In this document: in pieces, positions 18,924-27,785 of the stretch
Layout: the number at the start of each line of letters is the position of its first letter
Position numbering within the stretch: position 1 is the first letter of the stretch
From: Candidatus Sulfotelmatobacter sp.
GTDB lineage: Bacteria > Acidobacteriota > Terriglobia > Terriglobales > Acidobacteriaceae
Direction of reading: 5' to 3'
NCBI GenBank assembly: GCA_025462865.1
Contig: JAOAPI010000124.1
Location: 62,001 to 126,000, forward strand
Length of the DNA: 64,000 nt
Notes under the pieces: generated by a model
What the model was told of the DNA's origin: nothing
The model's input: only the letters and a program-made list of their open reading frames with translations
Databases searched by the model: none
Position numbers and translations under genes: made by a program

Positions 18924-19733
18924 ATGAAGGCCGACATTGTAACCATTTTTCCGGACTTCTTTCGCGGGCCGCTCGATCACGGCATTACGCGCCGCGCTCA
19001 GGAAATGGGCCTGGCGAAAATTCAAGTCCACGATCTGCGAGAGTTTACTCGTGATCGCCACCGCACTGTGGACGACCGGCCCTTCGGCGGTGGTGAAGGC
19101 ATGGTGCTGAAGCCGGAACCGCTGTTTGAATGTCTGGAGTCGATGAGACTGGCGTCGCAAGAAGACCGCGTCGCGGGGCGAGTGAAGCAGTCAGTGGTGT
19201 TACTTTCGGCCCAGGGACAACGCTTTACGCAGAAAGTTGCGGCAGAATTGGTTTTGCTTGACCGCATCGTCTTTGTTTGCGGACGATACGAAGGCGTCGA
19301 TGAGCGAGTGGCGGACTTTTTGGCCGACCGGGAGCTATCCATCGGCGATTATGTTTTGAGCGGCGGAGAGATAGCCGCTGCTGTGATCGTGGAAGCCGTC
19401 ATGCGTTTGCTTCCTGGGGCGGTTGGAAACGAAGCGTCAACCCAGCAGGAATCTTTTACGGTTGATGCGAAGGTAAGGGGTTCAGAAGGTGCGGATTCGA
19501 CTTGCGGGTCGAATGGATTGCTGGATTATCCGCACTACACGCGGCCCGCGGAATTTCGCGGGATGGCGGTGCCGGAAGCGTTGATGTCCGGAAACCACGA
19601 AGAGATAAGAAAGTGGCGTCGCAAAAGGGCATTGGAGAAAACTTTGCGCAATCGGCCGGATTTGCTGCAGGGTGCGATGCTAAGCGACGAAGACAAAAAA
19701 TTTCTGGCCGGGATCAGAAGGGATCGCGGTTGA
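18924..19733 (+). CDS. trmD: tRNA (guanine-N1)-methyltransferase TrmD
   Basis: A 269-residue SPOUT methyltransferase that makes m1G37 in tRNAs and so prevents frameshifting. Motifs: MKADIVTIFPDFF at the start, DDRPFGGGEGMVLKPEPLF, the trefoil-knot SAM site VCGRYEGVDERV and SIGDYVLSGGE, and the C-terminal YPHYTRP. About 13 extra residues (GSEGADSTCGSNG) lie in the loop before YPHYTRP, a place where length varies. Standard fourth gene of the operon. Confidence 0.96.
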   Translation: MKADIVTIFPDFFRGPLDHGITRRAQEMGLAKIQVHDLREFTRDRHRTVDDRPFGGGEGMVLKPEPLFECLESMRLASQEDRVAGRVKQSVVLLSAQGQRFTQKVAAELVLLDRIVFVCGRYEGVDERVADFLADRELSIGDYVLSGGEIAAAVIVEAVMRLLPGAVGNEASTQQESFTVDAKVRGSEGADSTCGSNGLLDYPHYTRPAEFRGMAVPEALMSGNHEEIRKWRRKRALEKTLRNRPDLLQGAMLSDEDKKFLAGIRRDRG

Positions 19734-19774
19734 GTTTCATTTTAGAATTTAAGAATTGAGAAGGACTAACCATC

Positions 19775-20119
19775 ATGTCGAACTTGATCATCGAAAAACT
19801 GCTGGCGAAAACCCAACGTACCGACATTCCCGCGTTCCACCCAGGCGACACCATTCGCGTTCACGTGAAGATCAGAGAAGGCGACAAGGAACGCTTGCAG
19901 GCGTTTGAGGGCGTTGTAATCAAGCGCGACAATGGGCCGCAGGCCAGCTTTACCGTGCGCAAGATCAGCTTTGGCCAAGGCGTGGAGCGCATTTTCCCCG
20001 TCCACTCGAAGGTGATTGACAAGGTCGATCTGCTGCGCTCGTCCAAAGTGCGGCGCGCAAAGCTCTACTACCTGCGCGGCCTCAAGGGCAAAGCGGCACG
20101 GCTGCGCGACGCGGAATAG
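19775..20119 (+). CDS. rplS: 50S ribosomal protein L19
   Basis: A 114-residue L19 protein at the 30S/50S interface. Family motifs are [42 protein letters not shown] and [35 protein letters not shown] tract supplies the ribosome site. Last gene of the rpsP operon, followed by a convergent PilZ gene. Confidence 0.96.
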   Translation: MSNLIIEKLLAKTQRTDIPAFHPGDTIRVHVKIREGDKERLQAFEGVVIKRDNGPQASFTVRKISFGQGVERIFPVHSKVIDKVDLLRSSKVRRAKLYYLRGLKGKAARLRDAE

Positions 20120-20179
20120 AGTCATTCGGAAAGCCGCGTGAGTCTGCTATGAATTGTTTGTCGGTGGTCAGAGCGGGTT

Positions 20180-20989
20180 CTACCCCGCGGCCGCAGCTCT
20201 CACTTTCAAATGGTCAGTCATGACTTCGAGGTCAGCGAAGTCGGCGGCGCGCGGCTTTTTCAATTGACGCAGCACATAATCGAGCAGCGGGCGATCCCCC
20301 TGGCGGATCTCCTGAAACTCCACTCCCATGGCGCGGCTCTGTGCGGTATATCTCACGTGCCCACGCAGCGCGACGCTCACATCACACATATTCAGCACCA
20401 GCCTTAGGGCAGTGCCCGGAGCGATTAAGTCGCTGGAACTGATGAGGCAGCCGAATTCCGAAATTTCTTCCAGACGGCCTTCGACACGAGACTGTCCGCC
20501 AATTTCCGCCATATTCGCGCCTCCGTTTACCGGGAAGCGCGGCCGCCGGCGGCGATTTTGCTCTCCACGTCCGAAGGGATTCATTGGTTGCTTCCGGTAT
20601 GGCCAGTCTGGGGCGAGCGGCAGATATTGCTCCTCCATTTGCCGAAGCTCGTCTGCCCAAGGAATTCTATTGCCCTCGACACACTCCACGGTGAACTGGC
20701 CGCGCAAGGGAGAGTCGGGATCGGCTGTCCAAACTACCTGGCAAATCGACTTCGTGCGGCCGCGCTCGACGGTGACCAGATCTCCCACCTTAAGATCGCG
20801 CGAACTGCGTAGCCGCGCGCCACGAGGATGGATGTCGTAAGTGCAAGCCAGTTCCAACCCGCCGCGCTCACCATTTTCCATGTGAATGAGACGCACGGGC
20901 AGCGCAAGGTGGATCAACTTCTCGACCGGCGCGCCATCACGCCGCTCTAGATTTTGATCGGTCCGCGCCTGGATCCCACTTCTGTTCAA
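20180..20989 (-). CDS. Tandem PilZ-domain protein
   Basis: A 269-residue soluble protein with two PilZ-like beta-barrels. The first (about residues 28-105) has DIHPRGARL, a variant of the DxSxxG switch motif. The second (about 138-240) has an RRRRPRFPV arginine cluster, EISEFGCLI and YTAQSRAMGVEF. PilZ domains bind cyclic di-GMP via an RxxxR motif and DxSxxG; here the second domain has a fitting arginine-rich motif but a changed switch, so binding is possible but not certain. No output domain is visible, so it probably acts through protein contacts. Confidence 0.8.
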   Translation of the reverse strand: MNRSGIQARTDQNLERRDGAPVEKLIHLALPVRLIHMENGERGGLELACTYDIHPRGARLRSSRDLKVGDLVTVERGRTKSICQVVWTADPDSPLRGQFTVECVEGNRIPWADELRQMEEQYLPLAPDWPYRKQPMNPFGRGEQNRRRRPRFPVNGGANMAEIGGQSRVEGRLEEISEFGCLISSSDLIAPGTALRLVLNMCDVSVALRGHVRYTAQSRAMGVEFQEIRQGDRPLLDYVLRQLKKPRAADFADLEVMTDHLKVRAAAAG

Positions 20990-21197
20990 AATTACTCCTG
21001 CTTAACTCAACGATTAATCGTCAACATAGCAGTACATGTCCGACTGGACAACGTACGTCCGTACCCAAAGTAATGGTTACTAACCGGCGATGCCTTCACG
21101 GCTCATCGCGAGAACGAACAATGTAAGGCAGCACTCGATAGAGGAGCTTTGGCCTGTGGATTTTGCTCCTTGCAGAAAAGCGTGATGTCGGGCGAAT

Positions 21198-21926
21198 ATG
21201 GTGGGACATACCATCTTCTCAATGCCAGGCACTGCAAAGGTTTCGTCCGACTTTTCTCTTTCTCCAGCGGCGGCAAAGCTGCGGCTACTGAAAAAGCTCC
21301 GTTGCACACTGCGTTATGAAAAAAACGCCTGGGCATCAGGGGCGGTGATGGTGGCCGGGGTGGACGAAGTGGGGCGTGGATCTTTGTTTGGACCCGTAGT
21401 AGCAGCGGCGGTAATTCTCGATCGTGGCTACCGCCTTCGCGGCTTGCGGGATTCTAAGTTGCTACTTCCGGAGCGCCGCGAACTTCTGGCGCCGCGTATT
21501 TGCGAGCACGCGGTCGCGTGGGCGGTTGCGGCGGTCGATGCCGCACGCATCGACCAGATCAATATCTATCAGGCGTCGCGTCTCGCCATGCGCGAGGCTG
21601 TGATGCGTCTTCAGCCTGCGGCCGATCATTTGCTGATTGATGCCGTGCGACTGGATTGCGAGCTGCCGCAGCGGGCGATCATTCATGGGGACGCTCTCTC
21701 CGCTTCAATTGCGGCGGCGTCGATTCTGGCCAAGGTGGAACGCGACCGCATGATGTGCGAATGGGATTCGGTCTTTCCTGAGTATGGCCTTGCTTCGCAC
21801 AAGGGTTACAGCACGCCGCAGCATTTGGCGGCATTGCAGCAGTACGGTCCGACGCCGCTACATCGGCAATCGTTCGCGCCGGTGTGGATGAATCCTGCAG
21901 AGCAGGAAGTTTTCGAGTTCGATTGA
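21198..21926 (+). CDS. rnhB: Ribonuclease HII
   Basis: Removes misincorporated ribonucleotides and RNA from RNA-DNA hybrids. The catalytic acidic residues are visible in AGVDEVGRGSLFGPVVAAAV (Asp and Glu), LRDSKLL, and HLLIDAVRLD. SIAAASILAKVERDR and YGLASHKGYSTPQH are also family signatures. The N terminus is about 45 residues longer than many homologues; ATG codons at 21198 and 21222 are both possible starts. No operon partner is apparent. Confidence 0.93.
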   Translation: MVGHTIFSMPGTAKVSSDFSLSPAAAKLRLLKKLRCTLRYEKNAWASGAVMVAGVDEVGRGSLFGPVVAAAVILDRGYRLRGLRDSKLLLPERRELLAPRICEHAVAWAVAAVDAARIDQINIYQASRLAMREAVMRLQPAADHLLIDAVRLDCELPQRAIIHGDALSASIAAASILAKVERDRMMCEWDSVFPEYGLASHKGYSTPQHLAALQQYGPTPLHRQSFAPVWMNPAEQEVFEFD

Positions 21927-22027
21927 GGCCGCAGTTCTGCTCCCTCAGACTTCCTGCTGATACACATAAATATGAGATGTTTACACATGCACCAGAATTG
22001 TTTGAGTCCTTTTGTTCGAGGTGATGC

Positions 22028-22231
22028 TTGCGGACGAACATTGACATTGACGACCGCTTGATGGTTCAGGCGATGCGGTGCAGTGGCGCGCGCACCAAAA
22101 AGGCGGCCGTGGAAGCAGGACTACGACTACTTGCCAAGACGCACGCTCAACGCTCTATTCGTCGTCTTCGGGGAAAAGTGCCCTGGGATGGCAATCTTGA
22201 TCACTCGCGCCTGAGCCGGGTTCGGAGATAG
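22028..22231 (+). CDS. VapB-like antitoxin without a toxin
   Basis: A 67-residue protein like VapB antitoxins with a ribbon-helix-helix start: RTNIDIDDRLMVQAMRCSG, then KKAAVEAGLRLLAKTHAQRSIRRLRGKVPWDGNL. The start is a TTG preceded by GAGGTGATGC. A vapC gene would be expected to overlap or follow closely, but no PIN-domain frame exists before the convergent peptidase gene. The reading frame stays open for 31 more codons after the TAG (to 22327) without a recognisable domain. It is an orphan antitoxin, possibly a remnant of a decayed pair. Confidence 0.65.
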   Translation: MRTNIDIDDRLMVQAMRCSGARTKKAAVEAGLRLLAKTHAQRSIRRLRGKVPWDGNLDHSRLSRVRR

Positions 22232-22391
22232 CAGGGCGAGGAGATCGTCGTAATTGAGGCGGCCCCACAATTTCCATTCCTTCGAAAGGTGCTCGAACGG
22301 TTAGGTGGTGCACCAGTCATAACTTGAAGGCTGCAAGGAAGGTTGCCTGGCGAGCGACCAGACTAGAGTGTCGGGATGAGTTGCTCGTGCT

Positions 22392-24551
22392 TCAGTTTGA
22401 TTTTGCTCCCTGTGGCGTAGCGAGGCTTAGGTTGGAGTTGAGGTCGTTGACGAGCTTCGTGTTGCTCACGAGCGCATGCCGCAGAATATCCGCCTGGTCT
22501 TTGGCAGTCGCCCAATCCTGCTTCTCCACTGCTTCGGTCAATCCCGGCAACTCCAGATGTGCGTAGGTAAAGCGCGCACCATAGAGGATATGTTTGAACC
22601 ATGGCCGGCCAGGAATGCCGTCAGGGTTCAGCCAGTTGCGTTCGACCGCCATCGCGCCGTGGTTGATAGTTTGGGCAAGCACAGGATCGACCGCACCGGA
22701 GGCTAGCGCGCGAGCGGACGAGTCATCCAGACGCTTCCCAGCAGCTTCGAATTCGTCGATGGCGTCCAGTACCGGCTTGAGATCCAATTGGCTCAAGTCC
22801 TTGCCCTTGCTTAGTTCGTTGACGAATTGACGAACGTTGTTTGCGTAGCTGGCGAAATCAAACGGAAGCAGGTCGGCGTTGGCGAGTCGCAAGGCAAGCA
22901 CTCCCCACAACTGCGACATCAGTGTGTGAAACCGATAGCCAGGATCGCCGAAGTGGTTCATCCAAAAGAAGTCGTCATAGGCCGAGTGGTAGACGCCGTA
23001 TGGGCCCTCAAATCCGAGGCCGAGGACTGGGACACCGACAAAGTTCAGGAACACTGTGTGATCGGATCCGCTGCCAATGCGGGTGTCGGCAAGATTAGAG
23101 TCGGTGACTTCCTCAGCCTGTTTGGCTTCATGCCGCGCGCGAGTGGTGGAAGTCTTCCAGGCTTCATACAGACTCTTGCCGGATGGATCTTTAAGCGTGT
23201 GTGTGGCCTCGAGCAACATGGGCGCGAGCGACGCGACTGCCTGACCATGGAAGTTTGGTCCCGACGTGGCTTCATCGACGTTGATGTAGGCAACTGCTTT
23301 GTTACGCAGTTCGCCGGCGAACTGTTCTCCCCACTCGGTGGAACCGGTGAGCCCAACTTCTTCTCCATCCCAACTGCATACGACGACGGTGCGGCGCGGA
23401 CGCATTCCTGACTTCGCCAGTTTCCCCATCGCGCGAGTCAGTTCCATCATCGACGCAGTGCCGCTGCTGGGATCGACGCCGCCGAACACCCACGCATCGC
23501 GGTGATTGCCGACGACGATCCACTCATCAGGAAATTGCGCGCCGCGAATGCGGCCTTCAACCACGTAGTAAGGTTGCGTCGAATTGTCCATTTCAATTTT
23601 CACGTGCACGCGCACGCGATTACCGCCGAGATGATATTTGATTGGCAATCCGCCTTGCCAGTCCTCGGGAGCAACCGGGCCATCCATGTTCGAGAGAAGC
23701 GGCTTGGCATCATGCCAGGAGAGAGGCAACGCCATGATCTTCGGAATCGAGGTAGCTTGCTCCACTGGAATACGTTTTGCGCCTGGAACGGAGGCCCAAC
23801 CCGGGGTGAGCGGATCGCCGGGCACCATGAAGTCGTAGGTAATTGCGCCGCGCTGAATGTGATACTCCGGACCCCAGGGACCCTTAGGGACGACATTTCC
23901 TTTTTTGTATCCATCTTCGGCAGGATCGCTGTAGATGAGAAGAGCAGCGGCGCCCTCATGTTCCGCAGTGAGGGCTTTGAAGCCGCGGTAGCTGTAGGGA
24001 TTCGAATACCGTACCAGCACTACCTTCCCTTTGACGTCGATGCCTTGCCTACGTAGAAGTTCGTAGTCTTCAGGATTGCCGCTGTGGGCGTACACGAGCG
24101 GTGCTGTTACTTCGCCGGAGGCGGACATTCCGCTCCACGCAGAACTTATATTTTTGTTTTTGGAATCAGGATCGCCGAGCACAGGCATTTCGCGCAGGAC
24201 GGCGCGGTAGTGCACGGGTGCAGTCATTTCCAGAAAGGTAGACTTTGGATTCGAGCCGTAAACGTCGTAGCGGCGAATGACAACGTCTTCGAGACCTTCC
24301 TGACGCCATTCATCCGCGATGTAGCGAGCGAGTTCGTTGTTGCGTGCGGAGCCCGCGACATGGGGTTCGGAAGTGAAGATGTGGTGTTGATGGCGTTCTT
24401 CATCCGGGGTGGGGATGGCTTTGAACTTACTCTCGACATCGGCTTCGTGGGCAGCGGCGGACGGAGTAAATCCGAGGATCGAGGTCTGGGACGCGACGGG
24501 CAGGCCGGCGCAGAGTAGCAGCGGCACCAGCTTGATGAACATTTCCCGCAT
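22392..24551 (-). CDS. Exported M28-family glutamate carboxypeptidase II-like peptidase
   Basis: A 719-residue enzyme with a signal peptide (MFIKLVPLLLCAGLPVASQ), a protease-associated insert (about 110-300), an M28 zinc-peptidase core and a transferrin-receptor-like dimerisation domain. Zinc and catalytic residues are visible in GNHRDAWVFGGVDPSSGTA, WDGEEVGLTGSTEW, NVDEAT and VYHSAYDDFFW. The family removes C-terminal Glu or similar residues from peptides; the substrate here is not known. The start at 24551 has AGGAAATCCCGG before it. The M61 peptidase gene lies 130 bases upstream on the same strand. Confidence 0.9.
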   Translation of the reverse strand: MREMFIKLVPLLLCAGLPVASQTSILGFTPSAAAHEADVESKFKAIPTPDEERHQHHIFTSEPHVAGSARNNELARYIADEWRQEGLEDVVIRRYDVYGSNPKSTFLEMTAPVHYRAVLREMPVLGDPDSKNKNISSAWSGMSASGEVTAPLVYAHSGNPEDYELLRRQGIDVKGKVVLVRYSNPYSYRGFKALTAEHEGAAALLIYSDPAEDGYKKGNVVPKGPWGPEYHIQRGAITYDFMVPGDPLTPGWASVPGAKRIPVEQATSIPKIMALPLSWHDAKPLLSNMDGPVAPEDWQGGLPIKYHLGGNRVRVHVKIEMDNSTQPYYVVEGRIRGAQFPDEWIVVGNHRDAWVFGGVDPSSGTASMMELTRAMGKLAKSGMRPRRTVVVCSWDGEEVGLTGSTEWGEQFAGELRNKAVAYINVDEATSGPNFHGQAVASLAPMLLEATHTLKDPSGKSLYEAWKTSTTRARHEAKQAEEVTDSNLADTRIGSGSDHTVFLNFVGVPVLGLGFEGPYGVYHSAYDDFFWMNHFGDPGYRFHTLMSQLWGVLALRLANADLLPFDFASYANNVRQFVNELSKGKDLSQLDLKPVLDAIDEFEAAGKRLDDSSARALASGAVDPVLAQTINHGAMAVERNWLNPDGIPGRPWFKHILYGARFTYAHLELPGLTEAVEKQDWATAKDQADILRHALVSNTKLVNDLNSNLSLATPQGAKSN

Positions 24552-24682
24552 CCGGGATTTCCTGGTTACTTTGAGCTTCGGAGGGCAGAACAGAGCTTGA
24601 ATCGCGGAGTACGCGAAGAACGAACGCGGAGGGGAATCGTGCCGATCGAAATCCACAGGGTTAGCTCTCCTTGTCGGGAACT

Positions 24683-26560
24683 TTATTTGGCTTTGTAGAT
24701 CTCCGTCAGCAAGTCTGGTTTCGTCTCATCGCGCACAAGGTGCGGGTAACGGTCGCCACCGTGGTAATCGAGCTTGTAGGACTTGTAGTAGTCAGTGTTC
24801 TCCACCAGAAGATCCAGAGGCGCAGTTCCGCTCTTGCCCGACTGCAGCGCGTCGTGCAGCACTTCTGCCGAGTACTTTCGTCCGTTTACTGCGATCAACT
24901 TCATGCCCGGGCCAATGCCAGATTGGGCTGCGGACATCCCTTCGATAGTGTCGGTGATGGTGCCGTCTTCGCGGAGATGTAGTCCTACAGAATAAGATGC
25001 GTCGACGATGTGGTAATTGCTTTCGGCGCCCCGTTCCATTTCAGATTGGGTATCGTCATAAGCAAGTTTCCATCCGCTGCCTTCGATCCCGCCAAGCGGG
25101 GCACCGGGTCCGTGGTTGGTCAGGCGCTCCATCCAAAAGCTACGCCAGTCGTAAGGCACAACTTGATTCAGCGCGTTTATGACGTCATCGAAAGTGTAAG
25201 GTTTGACCATCGGCGGCGTGTTAGGAGCGCCATGGAAAAGATGGCAGAAATCGTCGATTGTCTTCTTGCCTTTGCTTTGCTGACGAATGATGACGTCGAC
25301 CCACAGCCAATTCAGAGTGTCCTCGTCATAGAAGTCAACTCCGCGGCGCCATGAATGCCACGCCTGCGGAGAAAAATAAAGCTGCGGTGCTGCATCGGCT
25401 GTGTCCTGCAAATTGCGCCAGGAGCGCCCGGGTGTATGGTCGAGGGCGGCAGCGGTCAAGGCCAGGTCATCGCGCTCCTGCTCCGGGGTATGCAAGCCGC
25501 TGCGGGCGGTCAGCACTGTGCCCAAATAATTCGTCAAACCCTCATAGACCCAGAGCAGATCGTCCTGCATCGGCTGTTGATAGTCCGGCGTTGCAAGATC
25601 GGCGGGACGACGATATTTTCCATTCCACGAGTGTACGTATTCATGGGGAAGCAGGCTGGCTGACAGTTTGCGCGCGGTGTCGTCAACAAGTCCGCGCTCG
25701 TCGATTCGACTGTCGTCGGACTCGTGGTGTTCCAGACCAAAGTGCGCCACATGATCGCTCAAGCTGAGCAGGAAATGGTAATCGCGGTAGTGGTGCGCTC
25801 CGAACAGTTTGTTCGTTTGCTCGATCAAGCTTTTGTAATGGTCCCAAACTTCCTGCGGAGCAGCTAGCGCAGCGGCGCTGTCCGCGGCGATGTCCATCTC
25901 TGTAAGCGGATCGTCTGCGAGTTTGACGACCTTGAGGAATTCACCGGTAATCACAGGCGAGTCGACCAGGGTGGTAAGTGAGACGGTTGAAAATCGAATT
26001 TCATTGCCGCTCTGATTGGATATTGGCAGGGGCGTTCCAAATTTCCAGCCCTCGGGAAGTTTCAGGCTGGCGCTGTAATTGATGTCGTCCGATTTCCAAC
26101 CTTTGGGATAAAGCAACACCTGGTTCCAACTGATGACTGCCATCTTGTCTGTTGCAGAGGAACCTGCGGAAAATCCGCCCTCGAATGTTGCTGGAGAAAG
26201 GAAATCGAGTTCAACCTCGACCTCATTGACGCCGCTTGGGACCTCGACGTGGATGGTAAAGCCGTCAAGAAGATCGCGACGCCATTTCAGAGTGTTGCCG
26301 CCGGCTCTGAACTTGAGTCCTGCCAAGTCAACAACCGGACCGTCGGGTGCGTGCTCGCCGGGAATCCACTTTGGGTAGTACAGCGTCAGGTCTCCAGCCG
26401 TAGCAGGAATTTTCAGCCTGGCGTGAAAGATTTTTCGTGCGGCGGAGGTCGCGTCCACAAAAATGGTTACGGTTGGAGCGGCGGCTGCCTGACTGAAGGT
26501 TACTGAAAACAGAACGAAGAAGCTAAGACTAACCACTCCCAAGACTCTTGAGAGTTTCAT
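24683..26560 (-). CDS. Exported M61-family (glycyl aminopeptidase-like) metallopeptidase with PDZ domain
   Basis: A 625-residue protein with a signal peptide (VVSLSFFVLFSVTFSQAAAA). It has an N-terminal beta domain, a gluzincin core with zinc motif HEYVHSWNGKYRRP, and a C-terminal PDZ domain (about 510-580, AQSGIGPGMKLIAVNGRKY). WVYEGLTNYLG supplies the third zinc ligand region. M61 enzymes act on small or Gly-rich peptides in the periplasm. It is just upstream of another exported peptidase gene on the same strand, so the two may form a peptide-scavenging operon. Confidence 0.9.
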   Translation of the reverse strand: MKLSRVLGVVSLSFFVLFSVTFSQAAAAPTVTIFVDATSAARKIFHARLKIPATAGDLTLYYPKWIPGEHAPDGPVVDLAGLKFRAGGNTLKWRRDLLDGFTIHVEVPSGVNEVEVELDFLSPATFEGGFSAGSSATDKMAVISWNQVLLYPKGWKSDDINYSASLKLPEGWKFGTPLPISNQSGNEIRFSTVSLTTLVDSPVITGEFLKVVKLADDPLTEMDIAADSAAALAAPQEVWDHYKSLIEQTNKLFGAHHYRDYHFLLSLSDHVAHFGLEHHESDDSRIDERGLVDDTARKLSASLLPHEYVHSWNGKYRRPADLATPDYQQPMQDDLLWVYEGLTNYLGTVLTARSGLHTPEQERDDLALTAAALDHTPGRSWRNLQDTADAAPQLYFSPQAWHSWRRGVDFYDEDTLNWLWVDVIIRQQSKGKKTIDDFCHLFHGAPNTPPMVKPYTFDDVINALNQVVPYDWRSFWMERLTNHGPGAPLGGIEGSGWKLAYDDTQSEMERGAESNYHIVDASYSVGLHLREDGTITDTIEGMSAAQSGIGPGMKLIAVNGRKYSAEVLHDALQSGKSGTAPLDLLVENTDYYKSYKLDYHGGDRYPHLVRDETKPDLLTEIYKAK

Positions 26561-26676
26561 TTAAGCCCCCATTGGTGTCGATGAACCGAATCCTTATTTG
26601 GCCTACGGAATTTTAGACTATAGCAGCCGCGCCCGAGGTGGTACAGAGACTCACCTGCGCTGATATCATCTCGACG

Positions 26677-27366
26677 ATGTCGCGGCGAGGAAAATTCATC
26701 ACCTTCGAAGGGCTCGACGGAACCGGTAAGAGCACGCAGCTGCGGAAGCTGGCGGCCGCTCTGCGTGCGGCCGGACATAAAGTTGTCGAAACACGCGAGC
26801 CCGGAGGAACAGCGACAGGGGAAAAGATTCGCCGTGTCTTGCTGGACTCCGCGACCCGGGGGCTTTCGCCGTTAGCGGAAATGGCTTTGATGTTCGCTTC
26901 GCGAGCGCAGCACATAGCAGAGGTGATTCAGCCGGCATTAGATCAAGGACAGATAATTTTGTGCGACCGTTTCACTGATTCCACAGAAGCTTATCAGGGC
27001 GGCGGCCGCAAGCTGGGCAGTGAAGATGTACTAACTTTGCATCGGGTCCTTTGCGGAAATTTGCAGCCCGACCTGACGATCCTCCTGGATTCGGACCTGG
27101 CAATGAGTGTGGGGCGGGCACGCCGGAGGAACCAGCTTGCAAATGACCGTTCGGATAAGAATGCGACGAAACGGATCGACGAAAACCGATTCGAGCAGCA
27201 GAATCGCGCCTTCTTCGCCCGTGTCCGGGACGGCTACTTGGCGATTGCAGCAAGGGAGCCACAACGTGTGGTAACCGTGGATGCTAGCGGGACGCCTACG
27301 CAGACGCATCGACGGATTATGGAGGTCGTTGGGCGAAAGCTGAAGACGGGGGCGAAGAATGGCTAG
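26677..27366 (+). CDS. tmk: Thymidylate kinase
   Basis: Phosphorylates dTMP to dTDP. The 229-residue frame has the P-loop FEGLDGTGKSTQ, the TREPGGTATGE motif, the DRF motif in LCDRFTDSTEAYQGGGR, and a lid region NRFEQQNRAFFARVRDGYL. I used the ATG at 26677 (MSRRGKFITFEG). holB follows at 27786 with the antitoxin-like gene between; tmk-holB is a common bacterial pairing. Confidence 0.95.
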   Translation: MSRRGKFITFEGLDGTGKSTQLRKLAAALRAAGHKVVETREPGGTATGEKIRRVLLDSATRGLSPLAEMALMFASRAQHIAEVIQPALDQGQIILCDRFTDSTEAYQGGGRKLGSEDVLTLHRVLCGNLQPDLTILLDSDLAMSVGRARRRNQLANDRSDKNATKRIDENRFEQQNRAFFARVRDGYLAIAAREPQRVVTVDASGTPTQTHRRIMEVVGRKLKTGAKNG

Positions 27367-27413
27367 CCGCATTCACGGGCAGGTGGGACCGGCGGTCTGA
27401 CAGATGTCATAAA

Positions 27414-27632
27414 ATGGATTCTGACATGAAGAAAACTGAGAGTCTTACTCGGGTTGATGAAAGCGGGCGGGTTGTGATCCCCGAATCGTTCCGTCGCGCC
27501 CTCGGCATTCAGGCAGGTGACACTGTGGTTTTGAGCATCGAAAACCATGAATTGCGAATGACAACTGTGCGGCTACGTCTGGCCAAAGCCCAACAACTGG
27601 TGCGCAAAATGTGGGGCCCACTACGTCTCTAG
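27414..27632 (+). CDS. AbrB/MazE-type antitoxin-like protein with frameshifted tail
   Basis: A 72-residue frame with an AbrB/SpoVT swapped-hairpin domain: LTRVDESGRVVIPESFRRALGIQAGDTVVL. The last seven or so residues before the TAG at 27630 are out of register. In the -1 frame the sequence reads PTTSLVEDLIAERREA and ends at 27682, the typical tail of this antitoxin type. One base lost near 27607, next to an AAAA run, explains this. No PIN toxin follows. It is inserted between tmk and holB. ATG at 27414 or 27426 may be the start. Confidence 0.7.
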   Translation: MDSDMKKTESLTRVDESGRVVIPESFRRALGIQAGDTVVLSIENHELRMTTVRLRLAKAQQLVRKMWGPLRL

Positions 27633-27785
27633 TGGAGGATCTCATTGCCGAACGTCGAGAGGCCTCCTTCCGGTGTGAATAGATTCAGAATGCTTCCGTG
27701 CGTCTCGCTATTTTCCATAGGAAGCCAGGCGCCAAAATATTCACTCAGCAATTTGATTTACTTGAAAATGCTACTGTGAGTAAAC

